This document shows positions 11,293-21,892 of a stretch of DNA of 64,000 bases, piece by piece; position 1 is the stretch's first letter; each line of letters starts with the position of its first letter. The position numbers and the translations under genes were made by a program. This DNA comes from Stomoxys calcitrans (taxonomy: Eukaryota; Arthropoda; Insecta; Diptera; Muscidae), in the NCBI RefSeq assembly GCF_963082655.1, contig NC_081554.1:53743609-53807608 (forward strand). Direction: 5' to 3'. The notes beneath the pieces are model-generated. The model saw nothing but the letters and a program-made list of their open reading frames with translations. It had not been told where the DNA came from and ran no database searches.

Positions 11293-11459
11293 CCTCCATA
11301 ATTGGTCGGTGTCGGTAAGTTTTAGCCGGTACATGGAATACTGCCGAGATAGAGCGGCAGTTGTTTCAGAGTAAATGGCCAAGTATAGAGGCCCGACATT
11401 AGTTGCCTACTGTCTGGTCATAATAACGTTTCATGGCATTCTCCTCTAGGTAACGACTA

Positions 11460-12010
11460 GCAGGGTATAGCTTTGTCAGAGCATATTGAAGGCTCCACGT
11501 TCTACACGTTGAATGAGGACGCCCCCACTAGAATTACGAGTTGGTGCAGCAGCTCTCCAGACATTTCCATTGCCTCCTCTGATCTCCTGAGTGACGTATC
11601 CTGGCAACTCGTAATTTCCTTGGGATCAGACCACCTCCTCATAATTCTCACCATCGACCGAACACCCGACTTCATAACCTTTGAGCGCCGGACATTTATC
11701 AGTCAGAAGAAGGCCGATTGGGCTGGCTTCAGGAGTATACCAATTGCCGCTTCAGTGAACTGAACTGAACCACCCCCTCTCGGATCTGCTAGATGCCGAG
11801 AGGAAATTCGCTTTATACCAGCCGGTCGATTACCCCAAGTGGGGCACAATTTTCCGACACTGGCAGTGGTACTCGCAGACGAGCGTGATGGGATTCGTTG
11901 TATGGACCCCACTAACCCCAGAATCAGCGAGCTAAATCTGGAAATAAACCGGGTAGTCAACGTACATAAGTGAAATTTGTGGATTTTATCCTGGCAAGTC
12001 GTCATTTTTT
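11460..12010 (+). pseudogene. LINE endonuclease domain fragment
   Basis: The frame encodes SPDISIASSDLL, SDVSWQLVISLGSDHLLIIL and then FERRTFISQKKADWAGF. This is the C-terminal part of an APE-type endonuclease, with the SDH(L)(P)I box that contributes the catalytic His. The end (about 11830-11970) has the downstream segment NPRISELNLEINRVVN. Frames are broken and upstream catalytic residues are absent. This is a dead non-LTR retrotransposon of the jockey superfamily. Confidence 0.75.
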
Positions 12011-12029
12011 TAGGATCATAATAATACTC

Positions 12030-12420
12030 ACTAGCGACCGATAATAATACTCACCAGCGACCGACCTACTGATTTCGTAACCCTTAAGCGCTGAACGTGT
12101 ATCAATCAGAATGGGTCGGCTTCAGAGAGTACAACAATCGCCGCTTCAGTGAGCTGACACCGCCTCGAATGTGCTAGTTGCTGAAAGGGAATTCCGAGAT
12201 ATCATTATCGCTCACTTTATATCAGCCGGTCAAAAACCCCAAGTGGGGCACAATTTCCCGACACAGGCAGTGGTACTCGCAGACGGGCGTGATAGATTTC
12301 ACTGTATGGACGCTACTAACCCCAGAATCAGCGAGCTGAATCTGGAAAGGAACAGGGTAGTCAACGAACATAAGGGTAATATGTGGACAGAAGCCTTGAG
12401 CTAATGTTACTTAAGTACCG
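12030..12420 (+). pseudogene. LINE fragment, second tandem copy
   Basis: This repeats the preceding 11650-12000 segment: CGACCGACCTACTGATTTCG, then NPRISELNLERNRVVNEHKG in frame, then NMWTEAL. The two copies are diverged, so the duplication is old or joins two insertions. The same VNEHKxNMW region occurs on the minus strand at 18.7 kb. Confidence 0.75.
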
Positions 12421-12723
12421 GTTTAGGGAAGTTGTGGATTAAGAGACCCGTTAAAGGGATAAAAGGACGTTAGTCACTTTTGGCAAAGTAACTGTGACTA
12501 CGCGAAGAGTTACGCCAGGTTATTAACCCATTAATTTATTGAGTATCCCGAGCCTCTCCCGAGGCTAGAAGGAGAGCCAATCGTCGTACCCGTGGTCTCA
12601 GAGCCGATGGATAACCACCATAATTAATCGTGGACGAAGTTACGAATATTTACCGTGGCGCCGGTTCCAACAGAATCTCTACGCTGATGCTGAAGAATCT
12701 CGATTAACCAGGAGTCGAGTACC
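12421..12723 (+). pseudogene. LINE reverse-transcriptase finger remnant
   Basis: From about 12630 the frame reads VDEVTNIYRGAGS and RISTLMLKNLD. This matches the DGIS(T/M)LMLKNL segment before RT motif A in this LINE type. The intervening part is decayed. Confidence 0.55.
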
Positions 12724-13060
12724 TAACAACTGTTGTTGTTGTAACCACATTTTCATGTGGAAGTGGCGATCCTCTTCAAGCTTCAGTAGGTGAGCAAGCT
12801 CCCTCCGGTCCACAGGATGGTTATTTATAGGCGTCAATAACTCGCCTTGTCATATCGAGCATCACAGGCACTCAGTATTTGTACAAGAGCCGGTGCCGCC
12901 CGGCCTCTCACTCAGACTCTCCGCTCGAAACCGCCACTACGTATGGGGCATTCCACTTTCCGCAACCTGTGGACGCGGCCTCGCGCTCGCAGCTAAGCTT
13001 CTCGTGACAGCAGTGAACACCACACAGACCGGAACTTAATGTTCCAGCCTATGGGTGCTC
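12724..13060 (+). repeat. Dispersed repeat C, copy 3
   Basis: GTTGTTGTTGTAACCACATT, GTGGAAGTGGCGATCCTC, GGTGAGCAAGCTC, AATAACTCGCCTTGTC and TATGGGGCATTCCACTT, in the same order as at 1196-1745. It interrupts LINE sequence. Confidence 0.75.
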
Positions 13061-13089
13061 ACAACTATCCCATGCCTCAACCTTTCTTT

Positions 13090-13660
13090 GAGTACTCTTA
13101 TAGAATCCGATGTCTGAAAGATGAGCAGCGTGATCCCGCTACTGAAACTTGGAAAGTACCCGAGTTTGAGGAAGTCGGGAAGGGAAGAAAATATTGCAAA
13201 AGAGGTCCATCGGCTTAACAGAAAAAAGGCGGATCGGGATAGATTTCGGCAAACATTCTGCACGACTATCCTTTCTAGACCAGAAAAGAAAGTGGAAACT
13301 GCGGAGGATTTAGACATAGTATGGTGGGATATATTCAGAAGTCAGAGAATGCAAGGACGATGTATAGTGAGGAAACAGAACTACTCGTTGACACACATTT
13401 CCAGGGAAACTTTCCAGCGAACGACATGGCTCTAGAAGTAGTTGTCACTGGTATGCATTCGTCGCAGGTTATTGGAGAAACTGAACCGAAAATGTTTTGG
13501 GCGATAAAAAGTTTCGACTCCTTTAAGTCGCCAGCCCCTGATGATGTATCAAATGCAAATTTTGCCCGCTCCGGCAAAAATAGCCCTGCTCCATTCCGAA
13601 ACCCTGGGGTTAACCTAGCACATAGAATCGTCGCCATGGGATTGTTATATGGTGTTGTTG
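13090..13660 (+). pseudogene. LINE fragments (RT fingers and linker)
   Basis: First MSSVIPLLKLGKYPS, matching the SVIPLLKPGK box of LINE RT. Then NRKKADRDRFRQTF, a post-endonuclease linker that recurs at 21.9 kb. Then ELLVDTHFQGNFPAND and FWAIKSFDSFKSPAPDDVS, the segment before RT motif A (consensus FKSPGPDGI). Fragment order is scrambled relative to an intact element, so several insertions or rearrangements are joined. Confidence 0.7.
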
Positions 13661-14365
13661 TTTAGTGGACGTCATTTTAGAAATCCAACAACCAGAAAAG
13701 TGGTCGAATTGCTAACATATATTATTTTAATAAAATCGGGCAAAAATGTGAATATGATATGCTACGCCGCAATAATATTCTTTGATAATGTACGCATTTC
13801 TGATTTTGTGAACAACTCAACCCCTCAACCTCTAAAAACGATGTCATAACAGTTTAAATTACACCTGTACCTGGCGTTTGGCCATAAAAAGATGTAAGGC
13901 TATTGGCAGAGCTTTCCAACAAGCAAGATTAGGAACGAAATTTCACATTCCAGGGAAACTTGAAACTGTTTGCAGAACCTGATTATGAATCTGGTTATAC
14001 AGATTCATATCCTCAGATGATTCTTGAAGAAACCATCACAATTTAAGTAAATAGAAAAAAATGTCGAAAAACATAATGAGCTATAAACAATATTAATCAT
14101 CTCAAAAGGGATTAACAATAGGGTACCAAGAGGAAATCTCTTTCCCATTGGCGATGATCACTTTCTCTCTCGATGTTTTTTGACCATGATATAATTAAAA
14201 TTATTTGTTTTTTTATTGTCACCATCACATGAAACAGTAAAATTAAATTCTTCTAAAAATCAAATTAAGCGAGTAGAGAAACTACAGACAAACCTCTTAG
14301 GACATAACACAAGTTCCGTCTATGAATATTGCATAGGTGAAACGTTTATACGATAGACTTATAGA
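13661..14365. other. No recognised feature
   Basis: AT-rich DNA with no family motif and no credible coding frame. Confidence 0.4.
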
Positions 14366-14405
14366 CTATGTTCAGACCAAAGCTGTTTTGAACAAACGAC
14401 TCGTT

Positions 14406-16024
14406 ATACCCACCACCGATGGATGGGGGTAAATTTATTTTGTAATTTCTTTTGCAACACATGGAAATATTCATTTCCGACCCTATTAAGTATATATTCT
14501 CTTGATCACCGTAAAAATCTAAGACGATCTAGCCATGTCTGTCCGTCTGTCTGTTGAAATCTCGCTACAGTCTTTAAAAATAGTGATATTGAGCTGAAAC
14601 TTTGCACAGATTCTTTTTTGTCCATAAACAAGTTAAGTTCGAATATGGGCTATATCGGACTATATATTGATATATAAATCGATCCGCCGATTTAGGGTCT
14701 TAGGCTCTTAAAAGCCACATTTATTATTGTCGATTTTCCTGAAATGGGACAGTGAGTTATGTTAGGCCCTTCGACATCCTTCTTCAATTTGGGTCAGATC
14801 GGTCCAGTTTTGGATATAGCTGCCATATAGAGCGATCTCTCGATTTAAGGTTTTAGGGCCATAAAAGACGCATTTATTGTCCGATTTCGTCAAAATTTGG
14901 GACAGTGAGTTTTGTTAGGCTCTTCGGCATCTTTCTGCATCTTGGGCCACATCGGTCCAGTTTTGGATATAGCTGCCATATAGACCGATATCTCGATTTA
15001 AAGTGTTGGCCCCATAAAAGGCGCTTTTATAATCCGATTTCACTTAAATTTGGGTCAGTGTGTTGTGTTAGGCCCTTCGATATCATTCTTCAATTTGGCC
15101 CAGATCGGTCCAGACTTGGATATAGCTGCCATATAGGCCGATTTCTCGATATAAGGTTTTGGGCCCATGAAAGGCGCATTTATTGTCCGATGTCGCCCAA
15201 ATTTGAGACAGTGAGTTAAGTGAGGCCCCCCGATATACTTCTACAATATGGCACAGATCGGTCCAGATATGGATATAGCTGTCGTATAGATCGATCTCAT
15301 TGATATGTGAGAAGGGGCAAACTTCTCACTTAGTGGAATGTTCATGCGCAAAATTTGCAATTTGCATAGATTGATCTCTCATTTTAAGGTTATGGGCCCA
15401 TAAAAGTTGCATTTATTGTTCGATGTCGCCGAAATTTGGGACAGTGAGTTAAGTTAGGCCCTTCGACATTCTTCTTCAATTTGGCTCAGATCGGTCCAGT
15501 TTTGGATATAGCTGCCATATAAACCGATCTCTCGATTGAAGGTTTTTTGGCCATAAAAGGCGCATTTATTGTCCGATTTCGTCGAAATTTGGGACAGTGA
15601 GTTTTGTTAGGCTCTTCGACATTTTTCAGCAACTTGGCCCAAATCGGTCCAGATTTGGATATAGCTGCCATATAGACCGATATCTCGATTTAAAGTCTTG
15701 GCTCCATAAAAGGCGCATTTATAATTCGATTTCACTGAAATTTGACACAGTGACTTAGGCCTTTCAACGTCCGTGTCATATATGTTTCAGGTTCGTTTAT
15801 TTTTAGATATAGCTACTAAAGAGACCAATATTATGATATACACATTTGAACAATGACTTGTACTTATTAGTATTTGGTCAAAATCGGAACATATTTCGAT
15901 ATAGCTGCTATGGGGCATAAGGTATGCATTTTCACCGGATTGTAACGAAAGGTGGTTTACGTATATACCCGAAGTGTTGGCTATCCAAAGTTCGGCCCGG
16001 TCAAACTTAACGCCTTTTTACTTG
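14406..16024 (+). repeat. Family A array nested in the fold-back element
   Basis: It starts ATACCCACCACCGATGGATG, has the usual GTCCGTCTGTCTGTTG leader, and about seven units of roughly 155 bp, each with GATATAGCTGCCATATA and CGAT(N)TCTCGATTTAA. It ends GGTCAAACTTAACGCCTTTT. GTT at both edges may be a 3-bp target duplication. A SINE tail lies inside it at 15305-15366. Confidence 0.8.
15305..15366 (+). repeat. SINE tail fragment with a micro-inversion
   Basis: It ends GGAATGTTCATGCGCAAAA, the tail of the tRNA-derived SINE seen at 55.5 kb. GTGAGAAG is followed by GGGCAAACTTCTCAC, the reverse complement of the expected GTGAGAAGTTTGCCC, so 15 bases are inverted. No tRNA head is present. Confidence 0.7.
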
Positions 16025-16793
16025 TTTTCACTTTATAATACTCTGAAAACGATGCATTTTTCCTTTACATTTTATAAGGTGCAAAAGGACCCGTTTGCCA
16101 CAAGAACGAGTCATTCAAAGTAAGTGAGCCCAAATAAATGCTTAAATTATGCTAAATAAACACAGCGCTAAGTAATGTCAAAAAATAAAACCTTGAATTT
16201 TTCTCTAAAAAATTATAAAATAAACAAAATTTTAGTACATCATCACATTTATGTTGTGATAAAATGCAATTTTCAAAACAATGCATTTTTCACACTCTAA
16301 CGTAAATGTTATGATGCCCTGCTAAGGTTTATTTCTTCTTGCTTTACAGATAAAGTTTTTGTGATTTTAAAAATTTGTTTTTGGAAAAAAATCGCTTTTT
16401 ATTTTTTGACATTATCCAGGGCTGTATTTATTTATCACAATTTAGGCATTTATTTGGGCTTACATGCTTTGAATGACTCGTTTTTGTGGCAAACGAATCG
16501 TTTTGCCCTTATAAATTGTAATGGAAAAACGAGTCGTTTGCTCAAAACAGCTTTGGTCTGCACATGGTATAAGACCATAAGCAGTTGCACTCATGGAGGT
16601 CTACCTGTACACGAGTACATTCAATCGATCGAAAGATACAAAGACAAAAGTGCACGACAGCAACAAAAAGCAATATATTCTCTAAAAGAAAATCGTTGCC
16701 TTAACCCACGACAACAAAAATAGATACAACACACCTGTTAAACTAAACTATCATAAGTCAAAATATCTTACTGTCACTACATTCAAAAAACAT

Positions 16794-17006
16794 TCACCTA
16801 GTCTTGGTGTACTTATTTAAAATGCCAGTTGTTTGACCTATATTTACTGTTAAGCCATCGTAGAAATGAAGTTTATGTTCCATTGTATAACCAAACGGCA
16901 TTTTTCCTTGGTGATTTCGGGGGACAAAACTTAAAACTATAAATTTTGAGTTACTACTCTCTAGGGCCACAGCTGCTTTACAATATTTGTCGAAGAATTT
17001 TTTCAA
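16794..17006 (-). other. Unidentified coding-like open frame
   Basis: A 70-codon minus-strand frame beginning KKFFDKYCKAAVALESSN and ending NKYTKTR followed by TGA. Composition and codon use look protein-like, with evenly mixed hydrophobic and polar residues and no low complexity. I do not recognise a family. It has no good start codon context and could be a terminal exon of a host gene, part of a DNA transposon, or chance. No membrane segment is seen. Confidence 0.3.
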
Positions 17007-17521
17007 AGGAGGAAATTACAAATGAAAACGCCAACACTTCGAGGACAATTGAAGAGAAACAGCATCACAAAACCGTAATTGACGATAATGCATAAAATGA
17101 AAAAAAGGAAACTCAAAAATTTTTAACAACAAATAAATTATGTAAAACAAATGACTATCGATAGGCCATTAGTAAAATTTCCAATTAACGGCATCTTAAC
17201 TAAGCCACAAAACTATCATCCAGCAGTTTTCATGTTCACTGGTATTGTGTAAATAAAACACAAACATTTATTTTACATGACACAACCGTAAACATAAAAC
17301 GCTTGTTTTTTTCTGATTACGTTGAAATAAAACACAAAAATATTTTTTTGTCAAGAAAACATGATCATGGTGCCAAAAAATACATGTACTGAATGCGCAG
17401 AATCGTATATTTATTTTTCGTCACCTTTTTTATAAATACCAACACCCTACAAAGAATTGGGTATGCAGTTTTGACTTACGATATGTTTTAATACTTTTTT
17501 AGAGGCCATCTTACTCTATAC
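17007..17521. other. AT-rich spacer
   Basis: No motif seen between two unidentified coding-like frames. ATAAAACACAAA recurs around 17250-17340. Confidence 0.4.
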
Positions 17522-17665
17522 TCAAAGCTTGAAGAATTCTCGATTCTGTGAAACCAGAATAAGTTTCAAGCGTTCTGGTATTAAAATTTCAATTTCTATT
17601 GCGAAAAGCATACTTCTATATCTTTCTATAAAAGGCTTGATGCGCGATAAATCAACTTCATCCAT
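17522..17665 (-). other. Unidentified coding-like fragment cut by family A
   Basis: From the ATG near 17664 the minus strand reads MDEVDLSRIKPFIERYRS to NREFFKL and a stop, 47 residues. The longer upstream frame is only family A leader sequence that happens to be open. The peptide is amphipathic and charged, as in a real helical protein, but no family is recognised. It may belong with 16794-17006. Confidence 0.3.
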
Positions 17666-18340
17666 TTGTAACACCTCGAAATATTGATCTAGGACCCCAT
17701 AAAGTATAAATTTTTTTGATCGTCTCGACATTTTGAGTCGAAATTGCCATGACCGTCCGTCCGTCCGTCTGTCGAAATCACGATAGCGGTCGAACGTGTA
17801 AAGCTAGCCGCTTGAAATTTTGCACAGATACTTAAAATTGATGTAGATCATTGGGGATTGCAAATGGGCCATATCGGTTCCGATTTAGATATAGCTCTAA
17901 TATAAACCGATCTCCCGATTTGACTTCTTGAGCCCCTGGAAGCCGCAATTTTTGTCCGATTTGGCTGAAGTTTTGCACTTGGTGTTCAGTTATGACTTCC
18001 AATAACTCTGCTAAGTACGGTCTAAATCGGTCTATAACCTGAAAGAGCTCCCATAAACCGATCTCCCGATTTGACTTCTTGAGCCTTTACAAGCTGCGAT
18101 TTTTATCCGATTTGGCTGAAATTTTACACACAGCGTTCTGTAATGACTTCCAAAAACTCTGCTAAGTACGGTCTGAATCGGTCAAGAACCTGATATAGCT
18201 CCCATATAAACCGATCTCCCGATTTGATTTCTTGATCCCCTGGAAGCCGCATTTTTGTCCGATTTGGCAGAAATTTTGCACTTAGTGTTTGGTTGTGACT
18301 CCGCACCATGTATTGTAGATACAAATTCTAAAGTATCAGT
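17666..18340 (+). repeat. Family A array, about 151-bp period
   Basis: GTAACACCTCGAAATATTGA leader, GTCCGTCCGTCCGTCTGTCG, then TCTCCCGATTTGA at 17911, 18062 and 18215. The start motif TATACCC is absent, so the 5' end is truncated. Confidence 0.85.
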
Positions 18341-18389
18341 ATAGAGATTCTGTCGCAGACCAACGCCATGGATGACTTGTCGCTACGGT

Positions 18390-19010
18390 AGACATTCGTA
18401 ACTTTGTCCAAGGTAAATTGTTATGGCTACCCATCCGCTCGGAGATCAGGGATACGATGAATGGCTCTCCTCCTATCCTTGGCACTCTTGTTTAAAAAAT
18501 TGCCGGTTGGACAACCTGGCACATCTCCTCGGATAAGTCACAGTTACGTAGCCAATAATGACGGAGGTCCTGTCATCCTTTCTTCCGGGGTTCGAGAGTG
18601 ACTTAACAATATACCACAGTTTTCCTAAACTGATTCCTAAGTAACATTGCTTCAAGCGTTCCAGCCACATATTCCGCTTATGTTCATTGACTGCCATTTT
18701 TTCAAATGACATGGTACCTCACATAAGTCCCCAGCATAAGGAGGAGATGACCACCTCTGAAATTTTTTTCTGATGTTCACGCTAGGATTCGACCCAGGCG
18801 TTCAGTGTCATTCAAAGCTCTGCGCTACGATGGCCTCCTATGTTCGTTGACTACCCTGTCTATCTCCAGATTTAGCTTGCTGATTCTACGGTCCATCCCA
18901 TCACGCACGTCTGCGAGTACCACTTCCTGCGCCGGGAAACTGGGCTGTACTTGAGGTATTCGGCCAGCTGGTATAAAGGGAGTGGGTGCTGTGTTAATGA
19001 TTTCCCAGCT
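18390..19010 (-). pseudogene. LINE fragment (endonuclease-RT linker) split by a SINE
   Basis: On the minus strand, 19010-18853 encodes residues ending with LNLEIDRVVNEH-like sequence. After the SINE, 18692-18475 reads VNEHKRNMWLERLKQCYLG, then GKLWYIVKSLSNPGRKDDRT. This is the same protein region as the plus-strand copy at 12171-12404, but it extends further into the pre-RT linker. It shows the family was present in several copies. No catalytic domain is included. Confidence 0.75.
18693..18838 (-). mobile_element. tRNA-derived SINE with target duplication
   Basis: The minus strand starts AGGAGGCCATCGTAGCGCAG, with box A-like TAGCGCAGAGCTTTGAATGA and box B-like GGGTCGAATCCTAGC. TATGTTC(A/G)TTGACT flanks it at 18679-18692 and 18839-18852, a 14-bp target duplication with one mismatch. 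It is shorter than the other copies because the 3' part is missing. Pol III origin is inferred from the promoter boxes. Confidence 0.8.
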
Positions 19011-19059
19011 CTAATCTATGCACCTCATCGACAATTATCGGTGATCGAGGCGGAACAGA

Positions 19060-19205
19060 ACTTGGATCCGTGGTTCTTTACAATCCCGGCAAGAGATGTG
19101 CCTCTCTCATGACGAAAAATTGGCGAACACGTACACCGATGAAGGACTCCATTGGGTCAATCCGGAACTTACAACCGGCTGCCACGGGATTGTATAGGCA
19201 GTGTA
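19060..19205 (+). repeat. Dispersed repeat B2, copy 5
   Basis: GATGTGCCTCTCTCATGACG, then CCGATGAAGGACTCCATTGG and TTACAACCGGCTGCCACGGG. It matches the minus copy at 11095-11292 over its longer extent. Confidence 0.7.
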
Positions 19206-20185
19206 ATAAGCATTGCTTGTTTCCACAATACCAGTGTCCCATCAGCACTGGCCCACAATAACCGTGTACTTCTAATCTTTGGTTTCACTCCCCACTTTCT
19301 ACCGTAACATTTGATGAAGAAATGGATGTGTACACAGAACAGCATACCAGCAAACTATATTTCATGTCGTTACCAATCCATGGACTAAATGAAAAGCTTG
19401 TTGTACCGTGAATACATTTAATAACTTAAGGTGTCTTCTGGATCGTAAAGATTTGACATTTTGTTAAACAAATACAACAAACTAGCGGATTGTTTGTGAT
19501 ATTTTTAATGAAAATACACAAGAGATACAATGTTTCGTTAAACTTTTTTTTTATTTATTTGTGATTGTGTTTCTTCTAATTGGAGCACTTTCGACACAGC
19601 TAAATTTTATAGGTGTCCAATGCTCAATTGAAGTGGAAAATCATAGCGATAAGTGACACATGCCGAGTATGATCGAGTGAAAATTTTCAACGAAAGGGCA
19701 TGTCTCTTCACGTTGTTGGTGTCGACAGTATATTTTTCACCATTCCATTGGATTTTAGAGAGACATTTTAGAGAGAGTCGCTGTGGTATAGCTGCTATTG
19801 AGATGTGCCACAATTGAGACATTCTTTTTACGACCTACAATTGTGGACAGCATGTTAGTGGCGCATCAACCACAAATAAAAGTGTTTTGAATTTACTCAG
19901 TAAACTTTACGAATGGAAGAAATAGAATTAGAGAGAGTGAGGAAGAGAAATTGTAGGTGACGTCTTTATTTTTAGATAAAACATTTATGAGGTTCTAAAT
20001 AAAAGAACACTTTACCTACTTAGGCATATATTCATGTTTTACAGTGGGTAAAAGTGCAACATTTTCTGTGTAAAGAAATTAACAAGTAAAAGCATGCTAA
20101 GTTTGGCCGGTCTAAAACTTGGGAACCATGGATTCTGCTAAAAATTTATGCAAACTAAATTTAGTTGAATTGCACACTTTTATTC
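19206..20185. other. No recognised feature
   Basis: Unique-looking AT-rich DNA up to the TA target site of the mariner element. Confidence 0.4.
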
Positions 20186-20187
20186 TA

Positions 20188-21432
20188 TTGGTTGCCCAAA
20201 AAGTAATTGCGGATTTTTTAATAAAACTTAGAATGAACTTTAATTAAATATTGTTCGATAACCTTTTGCCATCTTCCTGGCAAATTTAGTATTCCACGCT
20301 CATAGAACTTCTGGCCTTTATCTGCAAAAAACTGAACCAAGTGCGATTTTATAGCCTCATCATTGCCGAAAGTTTTACCATTTAAGGAGTTCTGCAAAGA
20401 TCGAAATAAATGGTAGTCTGATGGTGCAAGGTCAGGGCTATATGGTGGATGCATCAAAAGTTCCCAGCCAAGCTCACTCAGTTTTTGGCGAGTGACCAAA
20501 GATGTGTGCGGTCTAGCGTTGTCCTGGTGGAATATGACACCTTTACGATTGACCAATTCTGGTCGCTTCTCCTTGATGGCTGTATTCAATTTGTGCAATT
20601 GTTGACAGTAAACATCCGAATTAATCGTTTGGTTCCTTGGAAGCAGCTCAAAATATACCACAAAATATACCAATCCCACCAAACAGACAGCATAACCTTC
20701 TTTTGGTGGATATCAGCCTTTGAAGTGGTTTGAGCTGGTTCACCATGCTTGGACCATGATCGTTTTCGACTAACGTTGTTGTAAACAATCCATTTTTCAT
20801 CTCCAGTTATGATTCGTTTTAAAAACGGATCGAATTCATTGCGTTTAAGGTGCATATCACAAGCGTTGATTCGGTTTGTTAAATGAATTTCTTTCAATAC
20901 ATGTGGTACCCAAATATCAAGCTTTTTCACCAGTCCAAGACTTTTTATGTGATAATGAACGGTTGATTTTGGTATATTTAACTTCTCTCCTATCTCACGC
21001 TCAGTTACATGACGATCCAATTCGATTAATGCTTTGATTTGGTCATCATCAACTTCATTTGGCCGACCTGAACGTGGCTCATCTTTAAGTGAAAAATCTC
21101 CAGAACGGAATTTGCGAAACCAATTTTGACACTGTCTTCCTTTTAAGGCTTTATCTCCATACACATCTCGTAACTTTTTAGCAACCTGCTCCGCGTTTTT
21201 TCCTTTACGGAAATAATAAAGTAAAATATGACGAAAATGCTCCTTTGTGGGCTCCTTTGACGCCAAACAAACAAATGTAAACAAAATTTCGCGCACTTTT
21301 TTTCTAAAGCAAGCTAAAAGTAACAGCTGATAACTGACAGAAGAAAGAATTCAATTACAGAGTCACAAGCCGTTGAAAAAATTTGTCAACGCCGACTATA
21401 TGAAAAATCCGCAATTACTTTTTGGGCAACCC
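20188..21432 (-). mobile_element. Mariner element, near full length
   Basis: 1245 bp flanked by TA at 20186-20187 and 21433-21434. The left end reads TTGGTTGCCCAAAAAGTAAT and the right end is its near-exact inverted copy (CGCAATTACTTTTTGGGCAA), giving about 30-bp terminal inverted repeats. Each end has lost a base or two compared with the MITE at 23640. The transposase is on the minus strand. Confidence 0.92.
20218..21296 (-). pseudogene. Mariner transposase, one frameshift
   Basis: DD34D cut-and-paste transposase. From 21296 the N-terminal helix-turn-helix region (GRQCQNWFRKFRSGDF, KSTVHYHI) is followed by WVPHVLKEIH, the mariner WVPH motif. The first catalytic Asp is in ITGDEKWIVYNN, the second in FHQDNARPH, the third in YSPDLAPSDYHLF. 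Between about 20650 and 20680, after SVWWDW, the frame shifts by a small insertion-like duplication of TATATTTTG, and the remainder resumes in another frame to the stop at 20218. All three Asp codons survive. It resembles the cecropia/Hsmar1-type branch. Inactive unless other copies supply transposase. Confidence 0.92.
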
Positions 21433-21484
21433 TACATACCAAACTTCTGTCAAACCAGCAAAGACTAAAGCTTCTAGGAACCGA

Positions 21485-21890
21485 ACCAGGATGATCGGTA
21501 AACCGGTTTATATGGGAGCTATATCAGGTTATGGATCGATTTAGGCCGTACTTGAAACAGTTGTTGGATGTCATAACAGAACACTACATGCAAAAATGCA
21601 GCCAAATCGGACAAAAATTGCGGGTTGTAAGGGATCAAGAAATCAAATCGGGAGATCGGTTTATATGGGAGCTATATCAGTTTATAGGCCGATTTGAACC
21701 GTACTTGGCACAGTTATTGGAAGTCATAACAGAACATTATATGCAAAATTTGAGCCAAATCTGACGAAAATTGCGGCTTGCAGGGACTCAAGAATTCAAA
21801 TCGGGAGATCGGTTTATATGGGAACTATATCAGGTTATAGGCCGACCGTACCGTTGACCGTACTTGACACAGTTTTTGAAAGTCCCTCGG
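21485..21890 (-). repeat. Family A array (minus)
   Basis: ATCGGGAGATCGGTTTATAT at 21649 and 21801, with GGGAGCTATATCAG before a GTTATTGGAAGTCATAACAG block. The period is about 152 bp. The open frame with WELYQ repeated is a product of the period. Confidence 0.8.
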
Positions 21891-21892
21891 CT

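Larger units (their letters stand above)
14366..16562. mobile_element. Fold-back element split by a family A copy
   Basis: The left end GACCAAAGCTGTTTTGAACA (about 14372) and ACGACTCGTT (14396-14405) is mirrored at 16520-16562. The inner arm at about 16072-16170 (GTTTGCCACAAGAACGAGTC, CCCAAATAAATGC) is mirrored at 16425-16520. The arms are about 150 bp or more, imperfect, with a roughly 250-bp AT-rich centre. Family A (14406-16024) interrupts the left arm. No transposase is present, so this is a non-autonomous, old palindromic element of unknown class. Confidence 0.7.

Noticed and set aside
14905..15219. 104-codon frame with a GYSCHI repeat
   Set aside because: It is a translation of family A units with a 153-bp step, and the same DNA is dispersed throughout the window.
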